From positions 124,001 through 188,000 of the forward strand of contig JACKDJ010000006.1 in the NCBI GenBank assembly GCA_020633625.1: a DNA stretch of 64,000 nucleotides, in the 5' to 3' direction. The position numbers and the translations under genes are program-made. Shown here piece after piece: positions 9,968 to 22,572 of the stretch (within the stretch, counting starts at the first letter, position 1; each line of letters opens with the position of its first letter). This DNA comes from Myxococcales bacterium. Its GTDB lineage: Bacteria > Myxococcota_A > Bradymonadia > REDH01. The notes beneath the pieces are model-generated. The model made no database searches. It saw only the letters and a list, made by a program, of their open reading frames with translations, and was not told the origin of the DNA.

Positions 9968-11278
9968 CTAGTAGACGAAGCCGGTCGACAGCCGCACGGT
10001 GTTCTCCGGCGACAGCGAGCCGGAACCAAACCAGCGGTGCGCGATGTCGAGCTTCGCGAAGAACGCGTCGGCCAGCGTGTAGCCCAGCCCGGTGGTCACG
10101 ACGGTGCGCTCGAAGCGCGGGTTGTCGAACAGCCCGTCGCGAGTCCCAAACATCGTGTCGTAGTGGTCAAAGCGCCCGTACACATCGAGACGGCGCCGGT
10201 CGCGCAAGCCGAGCGTCGGGGCCACGTCGACCCCCACCTCCGCGCTCAGCGCGAGCGCCTGGTCGGCCACCGGGGTCCGGTAGACGCCAAGCGCGTTCGA
10301 GAGTCGGTCGTTTCGGCTCGAGATCGCCTCGGCGTTCTCGAGGTGCCCCCACAGCGCCAGCGCAGAGGCGCGCACCGGACCCAGCTCGAGCCTCGCGTGG
10401 GCGTCGACGATGAGTACGGGCGCCGACACGTATCCGCATGGCGCCGTCGATTCTCCCGAACCCGCGGCGTCGCAGCTTGGCACCAGGTCGGCCTTTGGGC
10501 GGTTTCGGCTCGTGCCACCGTAGTACGCGGATGCCCCGATCACGACGTCCTCGGCGGGCTCGACGTCGACGCGAAGCACGCCGGCGAGGTCCGTCGCCCG
10601 CACCACCTCGAAGCGCCGCTGGTGCCCCAGCGCCACCCACCGCTGCGACGAGAAGCCGGTCGAGTCGAGACCGTTCACGACCTGGAGCCGCACCTCGAGC
10701 GCGTCGGTGGGACGAAGCTCGAGCTGCGCGCCGAGCTCCGGCCAGACGGCCGGGATGACGGTCGTCTCGGCCTCGGAGCGCGTCGAGGCGAGGTATTCAG
10801 TGGGGAGGAAGTACTGCGACAGCAGGCCAACGGCCACGTAGAAGCGCCCCACCGCCACGCTGTAGCGCTCGGCGAACGTCTTCTCGATGTACAGCTCCTC
10901 GAGCAGCACCTCGCCGCCCTTCTCGACCTGGGTCTCGAACTCCCCGAACTCCTCGTACTCGACCTCCTGAGTCACGCCGGTGCCGCCGTGCTCGAACTCG
11001 ACCTCGGCCTCGAACTCGATGTCGGCCGGCATCTCGCCCTCGAGCTTGAGCACGAAGCGAGCGTCGTCGAAGACCAGCCGCGAGTCGCGCTGCGACCCGC
11101 CGTCCCTGTTCTGGTTCGGGCCGAAGTCGTGGAACGCGAACTGAAGGTCGCCGTATCCGCCGACGTGGAGCTCGAACGGGCTCTCCGACTCCTCGTCGGA
11201 CTCGGACGACCACGCCGCGGCGGCCGGGATGACGGAGAGCGCGACGACGAAAGCTGCGGGGAAGAGACGGCGAGGCAT
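9968..11278 (-). CDS. outer-membrane porin-like beta-barrel protein
   Basis: 436 residues with a cleavable signal peptide (MPRRLFPAAFVVALSVIPAA). The mature part starts with FELHVGGYGDLQFAFHDFG, followed by alternating polar and hydrophobic beta strands and ends with an aromatic residue (RLSTGFVY), as in outer-membrane barrels. EVEFEHGGTGVTQEVEYEEF resembles phosphate-selective porin-like proteins. It is the first gene of the operon with imelysin and the di-haem protein and lies directly behind a Fur-box-like palindrome. A role in iron or haem-related uptake is an inference from this position only. Confidence 0.8.
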   Translation of the reverse strand: MPRRLFPAAFVVALSVIPAAAAWSSESDEESESPFELHVGGYGDLQFAFHDFGPNQNRDGGSQRDSRLVFDDARFVLKLEGEMPADIEFEAEVEFEHGGTGVTQEVEYEEFGEFETQVEKGGEVLLEELYIEKTFAERYSVAVGRFYVAVGLLSQYFLPTEYLASTRSEAETTVIPAVWPELGAQLELRPTDALEVRLQVVNGLDSTGFSSQRWVALGHQRRFEVVRATDLAGVLRVDVEPAEDVVIGASAYYGGTSRNRPKADLVPSCDAAGSGESTAPCGYVSAPVLIVDAHARLELGPVRASALALWGHLENAEAISSRNDRLSNALGVYRTPVADQALALSAEVGVDVAPTLGLRDRRRLDVYGRFDHYDTMFGTRDGLFDNPRFERTVVTTGLGYTLADAFFAKLDIAHRWFGSGSLSPENTVRLSTGFVY

Positions 11279-11288
11279 TGGCGTTGAA

Positions 11289-11307
11289 ATTGAGAATGAC
11301 TTTCAAT
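11289..11307 (-). promoter_or_regulatory. Fur-box-like palindrome
   Basis: The sequence ATTGAGAATGACTTTCAAT is a 9-1-9 imperfect palindrome with outer arms ATTGA and TCAAT. It has the AT-rich GAGAAT...TTTC pattern of Fur boxes, 11-29 bases upstream of the porin start. It is a sharp AT-rich island in GC-rich DNA. Iron-dependent repression of the porin-imelysin-di-haem operon is the natural reading. Confidence 0.6.
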
Positions 11308-11560
11308 TGCGACCTGGATAGCGCGCGGCAGCGCCGAACGCAAGGCCAGACTGCTGTGCGGTGATCCCTCTTCCAGCGTGGCGTTCCCGCAACGCCCGGC
11401 CCCGGGCACGCGCGCCCGGCGGTCCCACCGCTGCGCCGGCCTCGCTCGCCCGCGCAGCGCCTTTCGGGGTCGCGGAGGTGTCGGCGCGCTATCGCGAGGG
11501 ACCCGAGGTCCCCAATGCGCTCACCAACCTCCGCCCCGCATTCCCCGCAGCCCCCCGGCC

Positions 11561-12987
11561 CTACTCCGCAGCCACCACCGACGCCGCCGTGTCCACTCCC
11601 GCCAGCCGTCGCAGAAGCTCCGCACGCGCGGGCTGCCCCGACAGCTCTTCGAACAGCTCGGCGGCCATCTGGGCCGCCTTGAGGTTTTGGATCGTCGCGA
11701 TGTCGTCGGGCGCGTCGAAGAACCAGCCGCAGCTCGTGAACATCATCAGGGCGTAGCGCTGCATTCGGAGCAGCTCGCGCATCCGCTCGACCTCGTCGGC
11801 CGAGAGGGCCCACCGCTGATAGCCGCGGATGAGTTCGCCGATCGCTGCGTCGCCGCGAAGCCGAGCGCCGTGGTAGCCGTCGCGAACGTCCCACGGGTCG
11901 AGCACGAGCCGTCCGGCCTCTTCCTGATAAAAGCCCGCGACCCGATCTCGCAGCCAGTCGAGCGCCGTGCGCAGTGGCGTACGCCACGCCTGCGCACCCG
12001 GCGCCGTCGCGCCAACGGCGCAGCCGCAGTCGCTGCGCCACCGCTCCACACCGTGGGCGCAGCTCCAGCTCGACGGCTCCCGAAGCTGGACCTCGTGCAC
12101 CGGCGGCGCGGCGGCGAGCCACGCGGCGTAGTTCGTCAGCTCGACGTCGGGCGTGGCTCGGACCGCGGCAAGCGCGTACGCCAGCGCGATGTCGCCGAAC
12201 CGGTGGTGGTGCCCGTACGACTCGCCGTCTGTCGCCACGTGAACCAGTGAACCCGCGCTGCCGGCCACCGCGCGCTCTGCGAGCGCCCGTCCGAGCGCGT
12301 CGCCGTCGCGGAGCGCGCCGTTGAACGCGATCGACTGCGCGATCGCGCCGTCGTAGAAGAACGCGGCGATGCTCGCGCCACTCGGCAGGCGAACCGCGTA
12401 TGCCACGCTCGTGTCGAGCGAGGTCTCGTCGACCTCTCTCCACGCACCACCCGACTCGCGCACCGCCCGCGCCTGTCGCGGAGCGAGGATCGTGAACCGG
12501 ACGCCGGCGGCCGCGACGCTCTCGAGGGTCGCCACGTCGGCAGCAGTCTCGGGGAGCCAGATGCCCTCGGCTGGCCGTCCGAAGCGGTACTCGAAGTCGT
12601 CGAGGCCCCACTTGATCTCCGTCTCGCGGTCACGCGGCGAGCACAGCGGGAGGATCGCGTGGTGCATGCTCTGCGCGACCGCGTTGCCGTGCCCAAGCCG
12701 AGCCACGCTCTCGGCGTCTGCCGCGAGCACCGCCGCATACACATCGCGTGCATCGCGCTCGAGCCACTCCAGCAGCGTCGGACCAAAGTCGAAGCTGATG
12801 CTCGAGTAGTTCGACACCGACACGCCCCCCGGTCCGGCGGCGTGCGCGTTCGGCCGATAGCACTCGTCTGTGATGCGAGCGTTCCAGTTCGGATGCGGAG
12901 CGGCCGACGGCTCCGGGGCGATCCGCCCCGTGTGTGGATCGGCGCGCGGGGGCTGGTAGAAGTGACCGTGTATGCAGACGCCGCGCT

Positions 12988-12991
<4 letters not shown>
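11561..12991 (-). CDS. glycoside hydrolase family 57 protein (DUF3536-containing)
   Basis: 476 residues from GTG 12991, which overlaps the glgB stop as GTGA. GH57 hallmarks are CIHGHFYQPPR (region 1), RITDECYRPNAHAAG, and EGIWLPETAADVATLE, where the Glu of WLPE sits in the conserved catalytic segment. HVATDGESYGHHHRFGD is a further conserved block. The C-terminal half (GFYQEEAGRLVLDPWDVRDG to FDAPDDIATIQNLK) matches DUF3536. GH57 enzymes act on alpha-glucans as amylases, glucanotransferases or branching enzymes. Coupling to glgB supports a role in glycogen turnover. The exact activity cannot be read from the sequence. Confidence 0.9.
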
Positions 12992-14891
<1,900 letters not shown>

Positions 14892-14895
<4 letters not shown>

Positions 14896-16076
14896 CGAAC
14901 GCACCGGAAGCCGACGTCAGACCGCCGCGCAGACTCGGGCGCCGTCGAGTGACGCGTCAGCCGCAGCTCGAGGAACGGGTCGGCGTAGCTCCCGCCCCGC
15001 AGCCCCGCGCTACCGTCGGGGTCGCCCTCGCGGGGGAGCACCCACTCGGCGACGTTGCCGAGCATGTTGAACACACCGTCGTCGGTGGCCCCGGCTCGAA
15101 ACGCGTCGACGGGCGCGGTGAGCTCGTAGCCGTCGACTCGCCCGGGGATCGGGAAGTCGCGGAGAGTGCGCTCGCCCCAGTTCAGCAGTCCCGGAAACAC
15201 GAACCGACCCCACGGCTGAAGACGGTCATCCCCGCTCCGCGCCGCGCGCTCCCACTCGTCGGCGGTCGGTAGCCGCGCGCCACGCGACTGACAGAGAGCC
15301 GCGGCTTCGGCGAAGTCCACGCAGACGGCCGGCAGCGTCGGGCCGCGCATCGCCTCGGGGACCGTCGCTCGTGACTCCCGCCCGCGCATCGGCGAATAGA
15401 ACTCGCAAGCGTCGAAGTCGCGCGCCACACACGCACCCGCCGAAACGCAGGCGTCGTATTGCGCGTTCGTCACCTCGAACGCGTCGACCTCGAGCGGACC
15501 AAACGCCTGCTCGCGGCCGGGGAGCTCGCCGATGTCGCGCAGGTGTTGGAGTGTGCACTCGACGCGCGGCGCGTCAGAGAGCTGGTGGCAGACGCGAAGC
15601 ACGACCTCCTTCCCGTCGTCGCTCAGGCCGATCGGTACCGTCGCGGCGGCGAGCTGCACCGTGGCGACGCGACCCTCCGCGAGCACCGGGCGCTCGCCTG
15701 CGGGCTCGGGCTCGGCCGCCGACTGGGCATGCGCCGCCGCGAGTCCAATCGCGGCCACACACGCGAGCGCGGTCGCTGTGAGCGGCAAGTACCGCGTGCG
15801 CGCGCTCGCGGTGGACCGTGGTGGTGGAGCGCTGCTGGCGCGCTCGGGAGTTGCCGCGTTCGCGGCGGTGTCTGACGTCGGTCGGGCCGCTGGGACGGCG
15901 TCCAGCCGCACGGTGTGCTGAGGAGCGGCCGCGGCCTTCCCGTGGGCACCGAGGATCTTCGCCTGCGTCACGATCGAGAGGTCGACGTCGAGGCGAACCT
16001 TCGCGAGCTCGGGCCTAGCGGGGTCGCGCTCGCGCTCGTCTGGCGGGGGCGTGGGCTGCGGGTCGTCCGTGGTCAC
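14892..16076 (-). CDS. membrane-anchored formylglycine-generating-enzyme-fold (SUMF1/EgtB) protein
   Basis: 394 residues from GTG 16076. The cytoplasmic N-terminus carries KVRLDVDLSIVTQAKILGAH, followed by a disordered stretch and one membrane helix near residues 96-112 (LPLTATALACVAAIGLAAAH). The extracytoplasmic part holds the FGE-sulfatase domain: FEVTNAQYDACVSAGAC, RLPTADEWERAAR, FNMLGNVAEWV, LRGGSY and DVGFRCVR. Cys residues are numerous, but I cannot assign the catalytic pair. Myxobacteria have many such proteins, often serving as extracellular sensing or scaffold domains rather than sulfatase activators. It sits directly between the large membrane protein gene and glgB and overlaps the latter by four bases. 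Confidence 0.85.
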
Positions 16077-16083
16077 AGCGGCG

Positions 16084-18629
16084 CTAGCGTGAGAATCGGT
16101 GAAGGGTCTCGCTCAGGGTGGTCAGCGGCGCAAGCTGGGCGGGGTGGCGACGCACGGCGCGGGCAAAGAGAAGGCCCGCGACTCCATGCCCATACGTCAC
16201 GCACGCCGCGGCGGCGCCCAGCGCAAAGGGGACCGTGAAGCCGCCCCTCGCGCCGACGAGCGTCGCTGCGAGGCCACCGAGGACGACGCTGGCGAAGACG
16301 GCGCCGGCGGCGAGCGCGTAGTCCTCGCCGAGCGTCCGCGCCAGCTGCACGTTCTCGCGCACGGCAAACACCGCGAAGCCGGCGTCGAGCATGATGGCTC
16401 GCGCGAAGGCTAGCGGCCAAAACCAGAGCGCCGCGCCCGCCGTGGCGCCGCCCAACGCTCGCACGACCAGCGGAGCCCCCGCGGTGGCGCCGAGCAGCAC
16501 GATCATCGCGGTGACGTAGCCGAGCGGCGGGAGATAGCGGACGAACGCGTTCTCGAACGCCGCGCTGACGGAGTTGATGAACGAACCCGAGTCGTCGTCG
16601 CCCTCGAGCCCCTCCTGCAGCGTCGTCGCAAAGTGCGCGGCGACGCAGGCGAGCGTCACGCAGGCGACCAGGACGACGAGCAAGCTACCCAAGAATCGGG
16701 CCCCGAAGACGCCGAATGTCGTAAGGAGTCCGGCGAGGATAGGCCACAGCACTCGGGTCCCTCGCGCCGCGACGAGCGGCAGCCGACCGAGGTCATCGGT
16801 CCAAGGCGCGAGGGCGCGCCCTTCCCAGGCGACCGGCACCGGTTGGAGCACCGCGTGAGAGATGGCGCGCGCCGCCAGCTCGTGGCCCCCCACAGTCGCG
16901 ACCCCCGCCGGTCGCGCGAGATCGAGCTTCGTGGGTGCGACGAGCCGCGAGGTCGGCAGTGCTGCGGACGCCGCAGCCAGCTCAGCCTCCGAGATCTTGC
17001 CGTTGGCTTCGCCGTCTCCCACGGCGCGGGCATCGTGGTGCGGCGCGCTCGCCGATCGAGCGTGGTCCTCCACCAGGCCGTCCCAGGCACCGTCCGGTCC
17101 GGGGTCGACGCTCAACTCGGCTTCCTGCGCCCCATCAGGCCCGCCGCCGCCTTCGGGATCGAATCCCGGAGGCGCGGCGGGGCGCTCTTCGGGGGCTCCT
17201 CGGGGGTTGCGCCCGGCCTGGCGACGGGCGGGGAGGGCGGCGTGCCGGTGCCACTGTCGCTGCTCGTCGCGGCGCCGAGGGGTCGGCCGAAGAGCGAGCC
17301 TGCGGGCTTGACCGGTGCCGCCGTGCCGGCCTGCGTCAGCGCGTCGCGTCGTCGATGCGACTCGAGCGCCGAGATGAGGCGCGACTGATGGGGCGCCTCG
17401 AGGCTCGTGCCGGCGAGACGGTCCGGCTCCCCAGGTGGCTCGTTGGTGATAGAGGCGCCGACCACGGGCACCGCGCCCGACGGGAACTCGGCGTCGGGGA
17501 GGTCGTGCTCCGCCCACTCCCAGCCGTCGAATCCGACCGAGTCGGCCTCCAGCGGGTGTGGCGCGGGCTCGAGCGTCACGTCGCGTCCGGCGACCCACGC
17601 CTCGCGGATACGCGCCAACCGCACGTCGACGGGGCGGCTCTCACCGGTCGTGGTGCTGGTGTCGCTGCTCGTGGGCCGCATCCTCGTGAGCTCGATCTCC
17701 AGCGAGTCCACCGACGGGCCGGTGTCGGAGATCCCGTCGGCAAGCGCCTCAGCTCGGAGCTCTCCTTGGCCCGCGGTCCCAGCACCGTAGGCGCCTCGCC
17801 GCTGTCGCTCGCCCGCATCGCGGGGACGACCGCCGACATCCCTCGGCGGAGTCGGCTCGCGGCTCGAGCCGGCGGATCACCGCGGCGATGTCGCTCTGCG
17901 AGGGCGCGGACGGCCGCTCGGCGGGCGTGTGCGTCGCGTCGTCGTCTCGTCACTAGCGCTCTGCGCAGCGGCCCCGCAGCCGCATCGGGCGCGGCGATCT
18001 GACGAAGCTCTCGGTTCGGCATCCTGACGTCTGTCGTCGACACAGGCTCCGGGAGATCGGGGCGGGCGGCGATGCGGCGGGCGACTCCGGCGCCGGCACG
18101 CGCGGGATGTCGACCGGTCGGAGGCGGTCGGAGGCGAGCGCGTCGAGCCCGGGACCGGCCTCCGCGTGGTGGCCGCTGCGTCGGCGTCGGTGGCGGGACG
18201 CGCGAACGTGCCTGTCTCGACCGATGCGCTCGCGCGCGCGCCCTCGCGCGCCGTGTACGACCGTGTACCGTCCGCAGTGCGGAGGCGGCGCGCGGCTCGA
18301 CGGAGCTCGGCGGCGTCTCGCCTCGACGGATCCCCGCGGCACGCAGAACCCGGGCGTCCGTGAGCTCCTCGGTGAGCTCGACCGCCGTCCGGAACTCGCA
18401 CGCCGCGCCGATGTACGTGAACGCGTTGAAGTACTTTGCGCGCCACCTCCGAGACGCGGCTCTTCACGACGACCGGCATCCGCGCGAACCATCTTCTGCG
18501 CTTCTTCGAGCGGGATGCCGAACACGGCCATGATCGCGTCGACTGGCGAGCCGCCTAGGCGCGCGCCCGGCTCGGAAACCCAACCAGGATGACGTCGTAC
18601 AGGGCCATTCCACCGTCCGAGGTGTTCAT
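16084..18629 (-). CDS. large membrane protein with L7/L12-like N-terminal segment; broken by several frameshifts
   Basis: I read one gene of about 850 codons from ATG 18629 (or 18608) to TAG 16084. Pieces lie in different frames: ALYDVILVGF and DAIMAVFGIPLEEAQKMV, then MPVVVKSRVSEVA and YFNAFTYIGAACEFRTAVEL. That arrangement resembles the ribosomal L7/L12 C-terminal (ClpS-like) fold. A long acidic/Pro-rich linker follows, with SDIAAVIRRLEPRADSAEG, VDSLEIELTRMRPTSSD and HLGAxx-like low-complexity text. After about 17,110 the frame is clean, with about six membrane helices (LWPILAGLLTTFGVFGARFL to AAACVTYGHGVAGLLFARAV). Frame changes lie near 18,560, 18,480, 18,420, several between 18,350 and 17,800, 17,745 and 17,150. 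Because neighbouring genes show the same damage, sequencing error is more likely than decay. It lies seven bases before the FGE-fold gene. Confidence 0.6.
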
Positions 18630-18810
18630 GCTCAACTTTAGCGGAGCGGGGACGGCCTGTGAAGTTCGCAGGCGCACGCGACTCTCTCTCGATGAAGTCC
18701 CCGCGCCGTCGGCCGCAAGTCCTGCCGCGCACCGAGACGACCACGTCGCCGGCCCCGGTTGACGCAGCCGCCCGCGCGGGCGATACCCCGGCCGCCCCGC
18801 GCACGTGGTC

Positions 18811-19742
18811 ATGAAGCTCGCAGCCATCGACATCGGCTCCAACTCCATCCACATGATCGTCGCCGAGATCGACGGCGAGGGGAACTTCGCGATCATCGAC
18901 CGCCAGAAGGAGATGGCCCGCCTCGGCGAGCGCGTCCTCAGCGACGGCGCCCTCACCCCCTGAGGCCATGCAGCGGGCATCGACGCGCTCACCAATCTTC
19001 AAGCGCGTCGCCGACGGCTCGCGTCGCCGACGTCATCGGCGTCGCGACATCGGCCGCCCGCGAGTCGCGAAACGGGCAGGAGTTCATCGATCGCGTCCGC
19101 GAAGAGTGCGGCATCGACGCGCGGATCATCGAGGGATCGAAGAGGGCCGCCTCATCTACCTCGGCGCCCGCGAGGTCTTCGACTTCGGCGGTCGACGCGC
19201 GCTCATCGTCGACATCGGCGGCGGCTCCGTCGAGTTCATCCTCGCCGACCGCCGCCGCGAGTACATCGTCCACTCCCGCAAGCTCGGCGTCCGACGCCTC
19301 CACGAGCAGTTCCTCCCGTCGGACCCGCCGACGGCGGCCGAGCTCGACGCTCTGCGTTCCCACGTCCGCTCCAAGGTCGAGTTCGTCGTTCGGGGCCGTC
19401 CGAAAGCGCGGCTTCGACCTCGGTCCTCGGCACGAGCGGCACGCGCCCGCGCCCTCGCGCGCGCCACCGCCGCCAGAACCGGAGGCCCGACGTCGAGTGC
19501 CGCGTCGCGATCCTCGCCGCAGCCACCACGCCGCGTTCGCCGCGGTCACCGCCGACGAGCGCGGTTCGCTCCCCTGGCGTCGACGACAAGCGACGCGACG
19601 CGCCGATCCTCGAGGGCGGCGTGCTACCGCAGACCATCCTCGCGAGCTTCGGTGGCGACGCGTTTACGTACACGCGACGCGGCCCTCCGCGAAGGCGATC
19701 ATCGACTACCTCGATGCGGAACTCGCCTCAGGGCGCGGATGA
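18811..19742 (+). CDS. Ppx/GppA exopolyphosphatase-type phosphatase, frameshifted in this sequence
   Basis: The start MKLAAIDIGSNSIHMIVAEI is the phosphate-1 loop of the Ppx/GppA (ASKHA) family, which hydrolyses polyphosphate or pppGpp. Further pieces are VADVIGVATSAARESRNG, ECGIDARIIEG, LIYLGAREVFDFGG, LIVDIGGGSVEFILADRR, and the end AKAIIDYLDAELASG. They sit in different frames. The first break is near 18,960 at CCCCC and the next near 18,980, with more around 19,020, 19,140 and 19,390-19,640. All expected blocks are present in order, so the gene is probably intact in the organism. At about 310 codons it covers only the phosphatase domains. The HD part is the next gene, joined by ATGA. Confidence 0.8.
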
Positions 19743-20368
19743 TGGACGCCATCCCCGACCCGCGCCGCCGCGCCGTCCTGCTCTTCGCGCGCCGCCTCAC
19801 CCCGAACTTCGCCCACGTCGAGCAGGTCGCCCGCCTCGCCACCCGGCTCTTCGACGAGCTCGCACCCTCCACGGGCTCAGCGCACCGGCACGCGATCTGC
19901 TCGAATACGCCGCCCTCCTCCACGACGTCGGCCACGCGATCGGCGGGTCTGCCCACCACAAGCACACCCTGTACATCGTCCAAAACGCCGAGCTCGCCGG
20001 GTTCTCCGAGCGTGCCGCCTCATCGTCGCCAACATCGCGCGCTACCACCGCCGGTCCGTCCCGCGAGCCCTCACACCCAGTTCGAGCGCCTCGACAAGCC
20101 GGACCGCGACCTCGTCATCGCGCTCTCGACCCTGCTGCGCGATCGCCAACGCGCTCGACCGCGGCCACTACGAAACGTCCGAGGGATCGCCTGCTCCATC
20201 GAGCCCGACACCGTCCGCGTGCGCACGGCGCCCAGGTCGAGCCCGACGTCGAGGTCCGCGCGGCCGAATCGAAGAGCCACCACTTCGACGCCGCTCTGGA
20301 ACCGCCGGCTCATCGTCGAGGCGGCCCTGCTCGACCTGACGCCGCGCTGGGACGAGCGCGTCGACTAG
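19739..20368 (+). CDS. HD-domain protein like the Ppx C-terminal domain, frameshifted in this sequence
   Basis: Reconstructed at about 210 residues: MMDAIPDPRRRAVLLFARRL, FAHVEQVARLATRLFDEL, LLEYAALLHDVGHAIG, HHKHTLYIVQNAELAGF, LDKPDRDLVIALSTLLR and RRLIVEAALLDLTPRWDERVD. The HD motif in ALLHDVG and the ANALDRGHY-type segment match the metal-dependent HD region that forms domain III of exopolyphosphatases. Breaks lie near 19,880, 20,020, 20,075, 20,150 and 20,230. ATG 19739 overlaps the Ppx stop. A two-gene split of the usual fused Ppx is the likely arrangement. Confidence 0.75.
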   Translation: MMDAIPDPRRRAVLLFARRLTPNFAHVEQVARLATRLFDELAPSTGSAHRHAICSNTPPSSTTSATRSAGLPTTSTPCTSSKTPSSPGSPSVPPHRRQHRALPPPVRPASPHTQFERLDKPDRDLVIALSTLLRDRQRARPRPLRNVRGIACSIEPDTVRVRTAPRSSPTSRSARPNRRATTSTPLWNRRLIVEAALLDLTPRWDERVD

Positions 20369-20379
20369 GGCGACCAACG

Positions 20380-21510
20380 ATGACCGACGCGCTCTGGCGC
20401 CTGGCCCGCCGCATCCTCTTCCTGCTCGCGCCTGAGACGGCCCATCACGTCGCGATGGCCTCGCTCGGCGCCTGCTGCGCGTCCCAGGTCGTTCGTGGTT
20501 GGGCGCGCCGCCGCCTCGTCGTCCGCGACCGGCGACGAGACCAGTGTCGCCGGCCGCAGGCTCCTGAACCCCCGGTCTCTCGCCGCCGACCTTCGACAAG
20601 GACGCCCGCTGGTTCGAAGACCTCGGCGTGCTCGGCTTCGGCTTCGTCGAGATCGGCACTCTGACGGCGCACGCGCAGCCGGGTCCGCCCGCGACCGCGC
20701 CGTCGATTCGCCTTCCGGCGGACCGGCGCTGATCAACGCATGGGCTTCAACAACGGGGCTCCGCCGCCGCGGAGCCGCGTCTCGCATCGCACGCCGCCCC
20801 GGCGAGCTCGCTCGTCGGCGCGAACATCGGAAAGTCGAAGGTCACGCCCAACGACGACGCGCTCGCGGACTACCTGCAGAGCTGGCGCCGTCCGGCTCGC
20901 CGGTCACGCAGACTACGTGACCGTCAACGTCTCCCTCGCCCAGCACCGCAGGGCTCCGCGACGACCAAAGTGGCCGTCGCCCTGCGCGCCCTCCAGCGCT
21001 CGCTGCAGAGCGCTGCCGGGCGGCGACGCACACGGGCGGCGCACCGCCCGCTCTTCGTCGCCGATCGCGCGACTCCGACGACGACGCCCGCGACGCCATC
21101 AGCCGACCTCGCCGTCGCCGAGCTCGGGCTCGATCGCATCGTCGCCACAACACGACGATCGACTCGCGCGCGCCCCCTCGTCACACCCCGCGCGACGCGG
21201 TCGACGCCATCGGGGCTGGCGGGCGGCGTCGATCGAGCGCCCCTCAAGGTCCGCAGCCGCGCGTCGTCGTCGGCGACGTCGCGCGTCTCGACGCGGCCGG
21301 CCGCTTCCGATCATCGGCGTCGGCGCCACGCATCGAAGACGCCGACGACGCGTGGGATGCTACGCGCCGGGGCGTCTGCGGTGCAGCTCTACACCGGGTT
21401 CATCTACGCTCGGACCGCTTACGTCGCGACGGATCAACCGCGAGCTCGCAGGCGCGCGTCGAGGCCGTCCTCGCGCGGCGATCGCGGAGATCACTGCCGC
21501 TGGAGCGTGA
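20380..21510 (+). CDS. pyrD: dihydroorotate dehydrogenase (class 2, quinone), heavily frameshifted
   Basis: Class 2 PyrD oxidises dihydroorotate to orotate at the membrane, passing electrons from FMN to quinone. The order of pieces is clear across frames: MTDALWRLARRILFLLAPET (the N-terminal membrane helix region), WFEDLGVLGFGFVEIGTLTA, RMGFNNG, LVGANIGKSKVTPNDDALAD, HADYTVNVS-like DYVTVNVS, DLAVAELGLD, ASAVQLYTGFIYA and INRELA to the end EITAAGA. At least ten one-base indels are needed. Such damage in a pyrimidine gene, next to equally damaged neighbours, points to sequence error. The stop is TGA at 21508-21510, 60 bases from the convergent etfA stop. Confidence 0.78.
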
Positions 21511-21570
21511 TCCCAGGCAGCGCGCCGTTGCCCCGACCGCAGCGGGTCCGGGCGAGGCGGCTCCGGCGGA

Positions 21571-22536
21571 CTAGAGCTTCGAGGTCAGCTCGGGCACCCG
21601 TTGAACGCGTCGGCGACCGTCGGCCGTAGTCGGCGACCTGAGATCGGCGCCTCGGCGTCCTTGTTGATCGATCGCGACGATCGTCTTCGAGCCTTTCATG
21701 CCGGCGAGGTGCTGGCGCGCCGGAGATCGCGACGGCGATGTACAGGTTCGGCGCGACGATCTTGCCGGTCTGGCTAACCTGCCAGTCGTTCGGCGCGTAG
21801 CCCGAGTCGACGGCGGCAGCGCGCGACGCGCCGACGGCGCCGCTGAGCTTCCTCGGCGAGCCCCTCGATGATCCTGAACGCCTCGAGGTCGCAGACTTCA
21901 GGCCGCGGCCGCCGGCGACGACGACCGACGACGCGCGGCAGGCAGCTCAGGGCGGTCGCTCTTGACGAGGTGGAATGCGACGAACTTCGCGTTGTCGGGC
22001 GTGGCCATCGCCGCTGCGGCTCGATCGTGCCGGAGACGCCGCCACGTCGTCGCCTCGAACGCCGTCGTGCGCGACCGTGACGCACGTCACGTCGGCCTCA
22101 GACTTCACGCGCGCGATCGCGTTGCCCGACAGCACCGGGCGCTTGTGCGCCACGTCGCCGCGTGCTCGAAGACCGCGATCGCGTCGGAGATCATGCCCCC
22201 GTCGAGGGTGGCGGCGACGCGCGGAAGGTAGTCCTTCCCGACCGAGGTCGACGCGGCCGCGACGACCGTCGCGCCAAGCTCCTTGGCGAGGTCGGCGACC
22301 GCCGGCGCGTACGCCTCGGCCAGCACGTCCTTGAACGCCGGCGAGTCGACGTAGACGACCCGTCCGCAGTGCGCGGCCAGCTCCTTCGCGACCGACTCGG
22401 CGCCGGCGCCGAGGACGAGGCCGACGACGTCACCGCCATCGATGGCAGAGACGGCGTTCGCGAACGCGACCGTGTTGAGCGTGGCAGCCTTGAGCTTGCC
22501 CTCGAGATGTTCGGCGACGACTAGGATGGTTCCCAT
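21571..22536 (-). CDS. etfA: electron transfer flavoprotein alpha subunit, frameshifted in the second half
   Basis: ETF alpha binds FAD and passes electrons from acyl-CoA dehydrogenases to ETF-quinone oxidoreductase. The first ~125 residues are clean: MGTILVVAEHLEGKLKAATL, VVGLVLGAGAESVAKELAA, KELGATVVAAASTSVGKDYL and PRVAATLDGGMISDAIA. Beyond about 22,160 the frame breaks repeatedly, with KRPVLSGNAIARVKSEADV, AFRIIEGLAEE and NDWQVSQTG-like text in other frames. The final VPELTSKL ends at TAG 21573-21571. It follows etfB by 36 bases in the same operon. Damage is most likely sequencing error, because the region runs on from the pyrD segment. Confidence 0.82.
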
Positions 22537-22572
22537 GATGTACCTGCGTGAGTTGAGCGGTGCGCGTTCGGC

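Noticed and set aside
17150..17172. tRNA-like T-arm (GGGATCGAATCCC)
   Set aside because: No acceptor or anticodon stem could be built around it, and it lies inside the coding region of the membrane protein gene.
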